From positions 1-25,395 of the forward strand of contig CAZVUW010000040.1 of NCBI GenBank assembly GCA_964629825.1: a stretch of 25,395 nucleotides of DNA. The letters run 5' to 3'. The DNA comes from CAZVUW01 sp964629825 (GTDB lineage Bacteria > Actinomycetota > Nitriliruptoria > Euzebyales > Egibacteraceae). Shown here piece by piece: positions 14,200 to 21,245 of the stretch. Numbering within the stretch: the first letter of the stretch is position 1; every line of letters begins with the position of its first letter. The translations under genes were made by a program, and so were the position numbers. The notes below the pieces were generated by a model that was given only the letters and a program-made list of their open reading frames with translations, was not told where the DNA came from and searched no databases.

Positions 14200-16362
14200 C
14201 TAGCGGTAGTCCTCCAGGAACTCCTGGATGGCCGCGGCCAGGCCGCGCAGGGCGTCGGCGTCGCCCTGGTTGGGCTTGTTGCTGTTCTCGATCACGTCGG
14301 CCTGCCACAGCAGCAGGTGGACGGCGCGGTCGAAGTTCGACAGGGCCACGAGCTCCTTGCCGGGCAGCTTCAGCCGGGCGTCACCGGTGGCCAGGTTGTG
14401 GGCGATCTTGTCGGCCAGGCCATCGGTGATGGCGCCGTCGCCGAGGAGGTCCTGCAGGTCGTCCTCGAGCGCGTTGATCTTGGCCGAGGTGATGTCCAGC
14501 ATGAACAGGCCGCGGTCGATCGAGTTGACCGCCACGACGTTCGGCTGGTCGTACCACGGGTAGTTCGACCAGGTGCCACCCTCGAACGTCGCGTTGTCGT
14601 TCTCCGGGTAGAGGTCGAAGAAGCCGGTCTGGCTGATGCCCTTGTTGGCCACATCGCCGGCGTCGAGAACCCGCAGACCGGTCGTGTAGTTCGACGCGGT
14701 CGCGGTGCGGCCCTCGGTGTAGACGTTGTGGTCGATCGAGGTGGTCCCGTACTCGAACACCTGGTGCAGGACCGGGTTGTCCACGTCGCTGACGTCCCAG
14801 ACGCGGGTCGTGGTCGGGATGCCGCGGCGCTGCTCGTCGAGCTCGTCACCGTGGATGAAGAAGCGCTGGTCCTCGGTCAGCCAGCCCTGGTGGCTGTAGC
14901 CGTCGTTCGGGTAGGCGACACGCGACAGCGCGACCGGGTTCGACTTGTCGGTCACGTCGACGACGGCCACGCGGTGAAGACCGCCGGCGCCGCTGGACGT
15001 GGCGTTGGAGTTGAAGCACAGCTCGCGGCCGTGGTAGGCGGCGTCCGGCCCCTCGTAGATCACGCACTGCGTGTCGTGCACGTAGCCGTGGTCCTGGAAG
15101 CACCCGGCATAGGTCGGGTTCGCCGGGTCGTTGATGTCGATCATGTGCAGGCCGGTGCCGCAGTTGATGACCGCCGGGTTGGACGACACCCCACCGCTGG
15201 CGGGCAGGCCCGCCTTGATGGCGTTGCCGTCAGCCTGCGAGACCATGACCGCCGGGATCGTGATCGAGGGGTCGTCCCCACCCATGGTGATCGGGGCGCC
15301 AGCGACGTTGTTGACGACGACGACCGCGATCGCGCCTGCCGCCTGGGCGTTGGCGGTGATGATCGCGAAGTTGCAGCCGCCGCGGTCGGCGACAGCGATG
15401 GCGCCGGCCGGGAAGTCGACCAGCGGGCCACAGCCCTGGCTCGGAACACCGGTGCTGGAGTTGACGACCGCCAGCGGGCCGGTCAGCGAGGTGCTGGTCG
15501 GCGCGGGGCCGAATGCGGCGCCGGTCGCCTGGTACGTGCCGGCCGCCGAGGACGGGGAGGCCACCGTGACGATGTTGGGCAGCCCCGCTCCGCTGAACGC
15601 TCCTGCGCCGACGGAGTACAGGAACCCGGTGTCCTCGTTGATGTAGATGTTGTGAGCGCTGCCGTGGCCGGTGTAGCGGGCGACGACCTGGTAGGTGGTG
15701 TAGGTGCCATCCCAGTCGCGCAGGTCGGTCAGATCGAAGACCTGGACGCCGTGGTTGGTGTGCTCGGAGACGATGAAGGCGTGGTCGGCGTACACCTTGA
15801 TGTCACGCCAGGACGACCCGCCCTGAGTCGATGCGGTCGGCAGGATGCCCTGAACCACCGGTGCGCGCGGGTCGGTGACATCGACCATCACGGTGCCGTT
15901 GGACGCGCCGACCAGCGCGTACTCCTTGCCGGTGTCGGGGTCGGTCCAACCCCAGATGTCGTTGTTGAACGACGTGCCGAGCTCCGCCTGGGACACATGG
16001 CTCAGCAGGTCGACCCCCTCGCACGGGAACATCCCGGCGGCCATGCCGTCCACGCAGGCGGCGTAGGTCTCGGCGAGGGCGCCGCTCTCGGTGACCTGAA
16101 GCGCGTTGGTCTCGGTCTCGAAGTCCCGCTCGAGCTTCGGCGTGACCTCCGCGTACTTGTCCACGCACTCGGCGGTGGTGGTGACGAACGACGCGAACAC
16201 GTTCACGGCGTCCATTACGGCTCCCAGCACGCCTGGAGCGGCCGGCTGAGCGATGGCGCACGAGTCATGCGCTTCAGCCGGTCGTGGAGCGGCCGCGAAC
16301 AGGGCCAGCATCATGGTGAGCGCCAGCGCTGCACGCAGCGGACGATGGATCGCACGAACCAT
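14200..16362 (-). CDS. Secreted choice-of-anchor B family protein with PA insert and C-terminal helical module (paralog B)
   Basis: A 720-residue exported tandem paralog of the 11818-13965 gene with the same order of parts: signal peptide (1-31, cleavage PAEA, mature HDSC); first choice-of-anchor B half (about 85-270: FPCEGVDLLSH, NDIWGWTDPDTGKEYALVG); PA insert (about 274-390: AVADRGGCNFAIITANAQAA); second half (about 395-625: GYSHQGWLTEDQRFFIHGDE, WDVSDVDNPVLHQVFEYGT, SIDHNVYTEG, GLRVLDA); and a helical C-terminal module (about 630-720). The most divergent parts are the region after the signal peptide and the PA domain, while the C-terminal module is nearly identical to A, with a stretch of 50 codons lacking even synonymous changes. 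ATG 16362 has AAGGA 7-8 nt upstream. PA domains usually mediate protein contacts in proteases and receptors; no peptidase domain is present here. Confidence 0.9.
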   Translation of the reverse strand: MVRAIHRPLRAALALTMMLALFAAAPRPAEAHDSCAIAQPAAPGVLGAVMDAVNVFASFVTTTAECVDKYAEVTPKLERDFETETNALQVTESGALAETYAACVDGMAAGMFPCEGVDLLSHVSQAELGTSFNNDIWGWTDPDTGKEYALVGASNGTVMVDVTDPRAPVVQGILPTASTQGGSSWRDIKVYADHAFIVSEHTNHGVQVFDLTDLRDWDGTYTTYQVVARYTGHGSAHNIYINEDTGFLYSVGAGAFSGAGLPNIVTVASPSSAAGTYQATGAAFGPAPTSTSLTGPLAVVNSSTGVPSQGCGPLVDFPAGAIAVADRGGCNFAIITANAQAAGAIAVVVVNNVAGAPITMGGDDPSITIPAVMVSQADGNAIKAGLPASGGVSSNPAVINCGTGLHMIDINDPANPTYAGCFQDHGYVHDTQCVIYEGPDAAYHGRELCFNSNATSSGAGGLHRVAVVDVTDKSNPVALSRVAYPNDGYSHQGWLTEDQRFFIHGDELDEQRRGIPTTTRVWDVSDVDNPVLHQVFEYGTTSIDHNVYTEGRTATASNYTTGLRVLDAGDVANKGISQTGFFDLYPENDNATFEGGTWSNYPWYDQPNVVAVNSIDRGLFMLDITSAKINALEDDLQDLLGDGAITDGLADKIAHNLATGDARLKLPGKELVALSNFDRAVHLLLWQADVIENSNKPNQGDADALRGLAAAIQEFLEDYR
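14260..14410. repeat. 151-bp direct repeat, copy in paralog B
   Basis: Identical to 11878-12028 (offset 2382 bp, same strand). It lies in the 3' part of the gene and is bounded by abrupt loss of identity. Confidence 0.95.
15032..15102. repeat. 71-bp direct repeat, copy in paralog B
   Basis: Identical to 12638-12708 (offset 2394 bp). This is the second longest exact match I found between the two paralogs. Confidence 0.9.
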
Positions 16363-16392
16363 AGGTTTTCCTTACGCCGCAGTTACCCCGCC

Positions 16393-16420
16393 GCAGCTCG
16401 CCACGGGGTTGGCGAGCTGC
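16393..16420 (-). promoter_or_regulatory. Inverted repeat in the leader of paralog B
   Basis: Perfect 11-bp inverted repeat (gcagctcgcca / tggcgagctgc) with a 6-nt loop, between the promoter and ATG 16362. On the minus-strand RNA it would form a stable stem in the 5' leader, about 30 nt before the start codon. It could be an attenuator or stability element; role unknown. Confidence 0.45.
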
Positions 16421-16444
16421 CGTAATTGCCCCCGCCGTGCGAAG

Positions 16445-16474
16445 ACGATATTGAGTACCGTGGCGCCCCAACAA
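16445..16474 (-). promoter_or_regulatory. Candidate promoter of paralog B
   Basis: Minus-strand TTGTTG (16469-16474), 18-nt spacer, TATCGT (16445-16450). The block TTCGCACGGCGGGG (16430-16443) follows by 1 nt and is shared with the start region of paralog A. Confidence 0.45.
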
Positions 16475-16520
16475 GGATCTTCCGATCCGGAAGACCCGTT
16501 CGTCCGTTTTGGGGGGCAGC

Positions 16521-16955
16521 ATGGGAGGCAGAAGTAGGCGGCCAGCGCGCACCATCACCGGATGGCGTGCCAAGCTCGCCGGCGGCCTGCTCGTGATCGT
16601 TGGCATCACCAACGTCGTCATGGGCCTGCTCGGACTGATCAGCGACCAGGTGATGCTCGGCGCTGGTCCGTCCGTGGCGCTGCTCGTGGCCGGCGGGTTC
16701 ACCGCCGCCGGTGGAGTGGCCATCTGGCGCGGAAGCCGGGTCACGGCCAGCGTCGCCCTGACGATCTTCGGGCTGCTCTTGCTGGTCCAGCTGCTGGACC
16801 TCACCGTGACCGAGCACCTGGGCACGGCCGTGGCGCGCGTTGTGATCCTGGCGCTGATGGTGGGCGCCCTCGCACTAGCGCTTCAGGGTGGGCGGCTGGG
16901 TGGGCGGCGCGACCGCGGGGCGGTCCAGGCGCCGCGCTCGCCGAGCCTGGGTTGA
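16521..16955 (+). CDS. Small membrane protein, four helices, unknown function
   Basis: A 144-residue protein with a basic N-terminus (GGRSRRPARTITGWRAK) followed by four hydrophobic segments: LAGGLLVIVGITNVVMGLLGLI, VALLVAGGFTAAGGVAIW, VTASVALTIFGLLLLVQLL and TAVARVVILALMVGALALAL. The C-terminal tail (GGRLGGRRDRGAVQAPRSP) is basic and cytosolic-looking. ATG 16521 is chosen because GGGGGG lies a few nt upstream; an in-frame TTG at 16509 would add four residues. I do not recognise a family. Its stop is 10 nt before the start of the DUF4916 gene, suggesting co-transcription. Confidence 0.75.
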   Translation: MGGRSRRPARTITGWRAKLAGGLLVIVGITNVVMGLLGLISDQVMLGAGPSVALLVAGGFTAAGGVAIWRGSRVTASVALTIFGLLLLVQLLDLTVTEHLGTAVARVVILALMVGALALALQGGRLGGRRDRGAVQAPRSPSLG

Positions 16956-16965
16956 GGGCGCCGGC

Positions 16966-17508
16966 TTGAGCACCCACGACGTGACCGCGGTGTCACCCAG
17001 CTGGCTAGATGCCGAGGACCTCGACGCCGTCCGCGACAAGGTCCCCATGGTGTATGTGGAGGCCGTGCCGGTCCGCACCGACCACCTCGGCCAGGTTCAG
17101 CGCGTCGGCCTCTTGCTGCGCGTGAAGGCCGATGGGACCATCAGCCGTTCGATCGTCTCGGGTCGCGTGCTGCACGGCGAGACCGTACGCGAGGCCCTGT
17201 GGCGTCATCTGACCAAGGACCTGGGGCCCGACTCGGACCCACAGCTGCCGCCGGCGCCCGTGCCGTTCACGGTCGTGGAGTACTTCCCGGACCCGGCGCG
17301 CACCGGCTTCCACGATCCGCGCCAGCACGCGGTGGCGCTGGAGTTCCTGGTGCCGATCGCCGGCGAGTGCGTGCCCTCGCAGGACACGCTCGAGTTCACG
17401 TGGCTCACCTGCGAGGAGGCCACGAGCCCCCTGGTGGCCACCGAGATGACCGGCGGGCAGGACCGCGTGGTCGCCCTGGCCCTGGCGCACGCCCAGCGCC
17501 TGCCCTAG
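16966..17508 (+). CDS. DUF4916 family, Nudix-like fold protein
   Basis: A 180-residue cytosolic protein matching the actinobacterial DUF4916 family: PSWLDAEDLDAVRDKVPMVYVEAVPVRTD at the N-terminus (read in pieces), GLLLRVKADGTISRSIVSGRV in the middle, and VEYFPDP with DPRQHAVALEFLVPIAGEC towards the C-terminus. The segment from Gly66 to Gly87 (GRVLHGETVREALWRHLTKD, then LG) has the spacing of a Nudix box, GX5EX7REUXEEXGU, but the REUXEE core reads RHLTKD, so two catalytic glutamates are His and Lys. Hydrolase activity is therefore doubtful. TTG 16966 is taken because GAGGG lies 7 nt upstream, overlapping the previous stop; GTG 16981 and GTG 16990 are alternatives. Confidence 0.85.
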   Translation: MSTHDVTAVSPSWLDAEDLDAVRDKVPMVYVEAVPVRTDHLGQVQRVGLLLRVKADGTISRSIVSGRVLHGETVREALWRHLTKDLGPDSDPQLPPAPVPFTVVEYFPDPARTGFHDPRQHAVALEFLVPIAGECVPSQDTLEFTWLTCEEATSPLVATEMTGGQDRVVALALAHAQRLP

Positions 17509-17532
17509 CCGGAGCCGCCATCCGAGGCTCTG

Positions 17533-17562
17533 GACATCATCGAACATCTGTTCGATGATGTC
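17533..17562. promoter_or_regulatory. LexA/SOS box inside a 30-bp perfect palindrome
   Basis: The core TCGAACATCTGTTCGA (17540-17555) is an exact match to the actinobacterial LexA operator TCGAAC-N4-GTTCGA. The symmetry extends to 14-bp arms (17533-17546 and 17549-17562). It ends 3 nt before the ATG of the radical SAM gene. A possible promoter, TGGACA (17531-17536), 17-nt spacer, GATGAT (17554-17559), would place the operator between -35 and -10, an ideal repressor position. Confidence 0.8.
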
Positions 17563-17565
17563 GGC

Positions 17566-18603
17566 ATGGTGTCGCTGGGGGATCTTCAGCGCGGCGGACC
17601 CGTCGAGGGCGCTCCGCCCACCCTCGGCCTGGACGTCCAGGCCGTGCGCACCTTCGACACGCCCGAGTTCGCGGGGATGACCTTCCTCGAGGTCGAGGCC
17701 CGCTCGGCCCTCAACCGCGTCCGCGGCATGCCGTTCTCGTGGAGCATCAACCCCTACAGGGGTTGCAGCCATGCGTGCTCCTACTGCTTCGCTCGGCCCA
17801 CGCACTCCTACCTGAACCTGTCGCCGCTCGGGGACTTCGAGCGCACCGTGGTGGTCAAGACCAACGTCGTGGAGGTGCTGCGCCGCGAGGTCGCCCGGCC
17901 GACCTGGCGCGGCGAGCTGGTCGCCCTGGGCACCAACACCGACCCCTACCAGCGCTGCGAGGGTCGCTACGGGCTGATGCCCGGCATCATCGACACCCTG
18001 GCCGGCTCGGACACGCCGTTCTCGATCCTCACCAAGGGCACGCTGATCCTGCGCGACCTCGACCGGCTGCGGGCCGCGGCCGAGCGCGTGCCGGTGGTCG
18101 CGGCGCTGACCATCGGGATGCTGGACGCCGACCTGTGGCGCTCCGCGGAGCCGGGGACGCCCTCGCCGCGGGCACGGCTCAAGGCCGTCCGGGCCCTGAA
18201 CGAGGCCGGCATCCCCACCGGCGTGATGCTCGCGCCGATCATGCCGGGCCTGAACGACGACCGTGAGCAGCTCGCCGACCTGGTCGACGCGGCGGCCGCC
18301 GCGGGGGCCACCCACATCACGCCGATCGTCCTGCACCTGCGTCCCGGCGTCCGAGAGGTCTTCTGGACCTGGCTCGAGAGCACCCACCCCGAGCTCGTGC
18401 CGCGCTACACCGCGCTGTACCGGGGGGTGGAGGCTCCCAAGGCCTATCGCGACGAGGTCGCCGCCTTCGTGTCGGCGCAGCGACGCCTGGCTTGGCGGCG
18501 GCACGGCAAGCCTTCCGGCCAGGCGCGCTGGCCGGATGGCTTCGGTGCCGCTAAGCGGCTCGAGGAAGCCGAGCCCGAGCCCTCCCAGCTCGCGCTGTGG
18601 TGA
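17566..18603 (+). CDS. Rv2578c-family radical SAM protein, putatively SOS-regulated
   Basis: A 345-residue radical SAM enzyme. The [4Fe-4S]-binding motif CxxxCxxC is present as Cys67, Cys71 and Cys74 (NPYRGCSHACSYCFARPTH). Downstream ALGTNTDPYQRCEGRY, DTPFSILTKGTLILRDLD and GVMLAPIMPGLND match the Rv2578c group, distantly related to spore photoproduct lyase-like (SplB) radical SAM proteins. The reaction and substrate are unknown; the SplB relation and the LexA operator suggest a role in DNA damage or nucleic-acid repair, which is inference. No Shine-Dalgarno is visible: ATG 17566 follows the operator by 3 nt, and GTG 17569 is an alternative, so a leaderless or very short-leader mRNA is likely. 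It is 57 nt after the DUF4916 gene but probably has its own promoter. Confidence 0.9.
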   Translation: MVSLGDLQRGGPVEGAPPTLGLDVQAVRTFDTPEFAGMTFLEVEARSALNRVRGMPFSWSINPYRGCSHACSYCFARPTHSYLNLSPLGDFERTVVVKTNVVEVLRREVARPTWRGELVALGTNTDPYQRCEGRYGLMPGIIDTLAGSDTPFSILTKGTLILRDLDRLRAAAERVPVVAALTIGMLDADLWRSAEPGTPSPRARLKAVRALNEAGIPTGVMLAPIMPGLNDDREQLADLVDAAAAAGATHITPIVLHLRPGVREVFWTWLESTHPELVPRYTALYRGVEAPKAYRDEVAAFVSAQRRLAWRRHGKPSGQARWPDGFGAAKRLEEAEPEPSQLALW

Positions 18604-18647
18604 GAGCGCTGTGGGCGAAAACGGGGTGCGCGGCGCCGCGGCCACCC

Positions 18648-18667
18648 TAGACTGCGTGCTCAGCACG
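18648..18667 (+). promoter_or_regulatory. Candidate -10 and start-site inverted repeat for the GCS2 gene
   Basis: TAGACT (18648-18653) fits the -10 pattern. It is followed by a 6-bp inverted repeat cgtgct-c-agcacg (18655-18667) covering the expected transcription start. The leader to ATG 18682 would be about 20 nt and contains AGGGGG. No clear -35 is present. Confidence 0.4.
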
Positions 18668-18681
18668 ATCAGGGGGTTGCG

Positions 18682-20163
18682 ATGGGTCGCGACATCGAGG
18701 CAACCACCTTCACCCGCGAAGACCGCAGCCGGTACCGCGAGAAGGTGAAGGCGAACCTGGCCGCTCTGAAGACCCTGGTGGACACCGGCCGCTTCGAGAC
18801 GGGACGCCGTCTCATCGGTGTCGAGGTCGAGGTCTGCATCATCGACGGCGAGGGCAAGGCCGTGCCCATCAACGCGGAGCTGCTCCGCCGGATCGCCTCT
18901 GCGGACTTCCAGACCGAGCTGGCGCAGTTCAACATCGAGTTCGACCTGCATCCGCGCCGGCTGACGAGCGACGTCTTCGAGCACCTGGAGGACGAGCTGC
19001 GCGGCTCCCTCCACCACGCGCAGGCGAAAGCCGAGTCCCTGGACGTCGACGTCTGCATCATCGGCATCCTGCCGACCCTCACCGACCTGGACGTCGCCGA
19101 GCAGAACCTTTCCGCGAACCCGCGCTACAAGGCTCTCAACGACCAGATCCTGAACGCCCGCGGCGAGGACATGTTCATCCGCATCGAGGGCTTCGAGACC
19201 CTCGAGACGGTCACGAACTCGATCATGTTCGAGGCCGCCTGCACCTCGATGCAGCTGCACCTTCAGGTCGACCCCCAGGACTTCGCGCGCTACTGGAACG
19301 CGGCGCAGGCGCTGTCAGGTCCGCTCGTGGCGGTGGCCGCCAACTCGCCGTTCTTCCTCGGCAAGCAGCTCCACCACGAGACCCGCATCGCGCTGTTCAA
19401 GCAGGCGATCGACACCCGCACCGAGGAGCTCGCCTCGCAGGGCGTCCGGCCGCGGGTGTGGTTCGGCGAGAAGTGGCTGACCGAGGGCATCTTCGAGCTG
19501 TTCGACGAGAACGTGCGCTACTTCCCGGCCCTGCTGCCGATCTGCGAGGCCGAGGATCCGCAGGCGGTCCTGCGCGCCGGCGACATCCCGCATCTGCCCG
19601 AGCTGACACTGCACAACGGGACGATCTACCGCTGGAACCGGCCGGTGTACGACATCGCGCGCGGCCGGCCCCACCTGCGCATCGAGAACCGGGTCCTGCC
19701 CGCAGGGCCGACGGTGATCGACAGCATCGCCAACACCGCCTTCTACTACGGGCTGCTGTCGGGTCTGGCCAACGCGGCGACGCCGATCTGGCACTTCATG
19801 AGCTTCGAGGCGGCCCGCGACAACTTCTTCCGCTCTGCCGAGCATGGGTTGGAAGCGAAGCTGTACTGGCCGAAGGTCTCGGCCGAGGTGCCGGTGACCG
19901 AGCTGGTCCTGCGCCACCTCCTGCCGATCGCCCGCGACGGCCTGGCGGCCTGGGAGGTGGACTCGAAGTCGATCGACCGCTACCTCGGCATCATCGAGCA
20001 GCGCGCCCTGACCGGCCGCAACGGCGCCACCTGGCAGATCGACACCTACCACCGGCTGGTGGACGAGTCCGACCTTGACCGCCCGGCCGCCATGGCGGAG
20101 CTGGTGCGCCGCTACCAGAAGCTGTCGACGTCGGGCGACCCGGTCCACACCTGGGAGGTCTGA
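18682..20163 (+). CDS. Glutamate-cysteine ligase family 2 (GCS2) protein
   Basis: A 493-residue cytosolic enzyme of the GCS2 superfamily of ATP-dependent gamma-glutamyl ligases. Visible motifs include LIGVEVEVCIIDGEG (about 50), TELAQFNIEFDLHPRRL (about 75), EAACTSMQLHLQVDP (about 180), ANSPFFLGKQLHHETRI (about 215), VRPRVWFGEKW, LHNGTIYRWNRPVYD (about 310), HLRIENRVLPAGPTV and TGRNGATWQ near the C-terminus. This is a long actinobacterial subgroup; classic roles would be gamma-glutamylcysteine formation for glutathione or EgtA-type ergothioneine synthesis, but neighbours do not support either, and the acceptor is unknown. ATG 18682 has AGGGGG about 5 nt upstream. A gene for an AstE/AspA-like deacylase follows after 50 nt. 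Confidence 0.88.
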   Translation: MGRDIEATTFTREDRSRYREKVKANLAALKTLVDTGRFETGRRLIGVEVEVCIIDGEGKAVPINAELLRRIASADFQTELAQFNIEFDLHPRRLTSDVFEHLEDELRGSLHHAQAKAESLDVDVCIIGILPTLTDLDVAEQNLSANPRYKALNDQILNARGEDMFIRIEGFETLETVTNSIMFEAACTSMQLHLQVDPQDFARYWNAAQALSGPLVAVAANSPFFLGKQLHHETRIALFKQAIDTRTEELASQGVRPRVWFGEKWLTEGIFELFDENVRYFPALLPICEAEDPQAVLRAGDIPHLPELTLHNGTIYRWNRPVYDIARGRPHLRIENRVLPAGPTVIDSIANTAFYYGLLSGLANAATPIWHFMSFEAARDNFFRSAEHGLEAKLYWPKVSAEVPVTELVLRHLLPIARDGLAAWEVDSKSIDRYLGIIEQRALTGRNGATWQIDTYHRLVDESDLDRPAAMAELVRRYQKLSTSGDPVHTWEV

Positions 20164-20199
20164 CCGCGCCGTCGTGAGACGGTCGAGCGGTCGCGGGGG

Positions 20200-20205
20200 T
20201 AGCGT
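20200..20205 (+). promoter_or_regulatory. -10 box for a leaderless transcript of the AstE-like gene
   Basis: TAGCGT lies 8 nt before ATG 20214, the spacing expected when transcription starts on the start codon. The only ribosome-site-like sequence is a weak AGG. No good -35. Confidence 0.4.
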
Positions 20206-20213
20206 CCAGGTAC

Positions 20214-21245
20214 ATGAGCGATCTCTTCCAGCGCTTCGAGGGCTACGACGAGCTGGCCCCACTCCTCAAGGGCTCCGATGAGGAGGTGCTCCAGGCGCTG
20301 GACGGCCGGCCCGCGCTGATCCGCATCCCCGGGACCGAGTCGAGCCGGCGGGGCCGGCTCTTCTCATGTCTGCTGCACGGCAACGAGGACTCCGGCTTCC
20401 GCGCTGTGCTCGACCTCCTGCGCAATGAGGTGCGGCGCTCCTACGACCTGTGGTGGTTCATCGGCAACGTCCGTGCCGCCTCCACGGGCGGCTGGTTCGC
20501 CCACCGCTTCCTGGATGACCAGGAGGACTTCAACCGCGTCTGGGGCCTCGAACCGCCCACCACCAGGATGCGCCGCTGCGCCGCGCAGGTCCTCGAGGTT
20601 CTCCACGAGGAAGCCGAGCTGGAGGCCGCAGTCGACGTCCACAACAACACCGGCGACAACCCCTTCTACGCCATCATCCCGCGCTGGAGCCCGGAGGGCC
20701 TGCACCTGGCCGCCACCTGCACCGACCTGCTGCTGCTGTGGCACCTGCGTGCGCACACGATGATGGAGGCTCTCTCGGACACCTGCCCGGCGATCGCGCT
20801 GGAGTGCGGCAAGGCCGGGGTCCCCTGGCACGCCGCCTTCGCCCGCGGGGCGATCGAGCGTCTGCTGGACGTCGACCTCGAACCGCCCTTCCGGCGGCCC
20901 GCCATCACCTACGAGATGCGATTCCGCGTCGAGGTGCGCCCCGAGGTGTCCTTCGCCTTCGGCGGCCCGCTGACCGACGACCTGGACCTCGTCCTCGAGC
21001 CGGGCCTGGACAGCGCCAACTACGGGATGATGCTCGCGGGGACGGTCCTGGGGCACGTGCCGGTCGGCGGTGCGATGCCGCTGATCGCCACCGACATGGC
21101 CGGCAAGGACGTCACCGAGCGGCTGTTCGAGCTGCGCGCCGACGGCGCCGTCGTCCTGGTCCAGGACTGCACGCCGATCATGATGGTGACGACGGTGCGC
21201 CAGACCCGCCAGGACTGCCTCTTCTACGTGGCGCGCCGTCGCTAG
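20214..21245 (+). CDS. Succinylglutamate desuccinylase / aspartoacylase (AstE/AspA)-like zinc hydrolase
   Basis: A 343-residue zinc-dependent deacylase or carboxypeptidase of the M14-like AstE/AspA superfamily. Zinc ligands are recognisable as His55 and Glu58 in CLLHGNEDSG and His143 in AVDVHNNTGDN; the catalytic Glu is in IALECGKAG. The family motif GNxxAxxxGxR..D.DFNR appears as GNVRAASTGGW...DDQEDFNRVW. The C-terminal region (about 230-343) is beta-rich, as in AstE and AspA. Known members release acyl groups from N-acylated amino acids; the substrate here is unknown. Pairing with the GCS2 gene suggests formation and removal of a gamma-glutamyl or N-acyl amino-acid derivative, as inference. 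Its stop overlaps that of mca on the opposite strand within CTAG. Confidence 0.85.
   Translation: MSDLFQRFEGYDELAPLLKGSDEEVLQALDGRPALIRIPGTESSRRGRLFSCLLHGNEDSGFRAVLDLLRNEVRRSYDLWWFIGNVRAASTGGWFAHRFLDDQEDFNRVWGLEPPTTRMRRCAAQVLEVLHEEAELEAAVDVHNNTGDNPFYAIIPRWSPEGLHLAATCTDLLLLWHLRAHTMMEALSDTCPAIALECGKAGVPWHAAFARGAIERLLDVDLEPPFRRPAITYEMRFRVEVRPEVSFAFGGPLTDDLDLVLEPGLDSANYGMMLAGTVLGHVPVGGAMPLIATDMAGKDVTERLFELRADGAVVLVQDCTPIMMVTTVRQTRQDCLFYVARRR

Noticed and set aside
11776..16425. Very long open frames (about 770 codons each) antisense to both choice-of-anchor B genes
   Set aside because: They are G/C third-position shadows of real genes: low-complexity Arg/Gly/Val/Asp-rich translations, no ribosome sites, no domain, and they run through terminators and promoters of the sense genes.
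17533..17562. The 30-bp palindrome as a terminator for the DUF4916 gene
   Set aside because: The loop would be only 2 nt, there is no U-tract, the AT-richer arms differ from the GC-rich hairpins elsewhere, and the core matches the LexA operator exactly. A secondary terminator role is not excluded.
17005..19260. 751-codon minus-strand frame across the DUF4916, radical SAM and GCS2 genes
   Set aside because: It covers three well-recognised plus-strand genes and their promoters and has a shadow-like composition.
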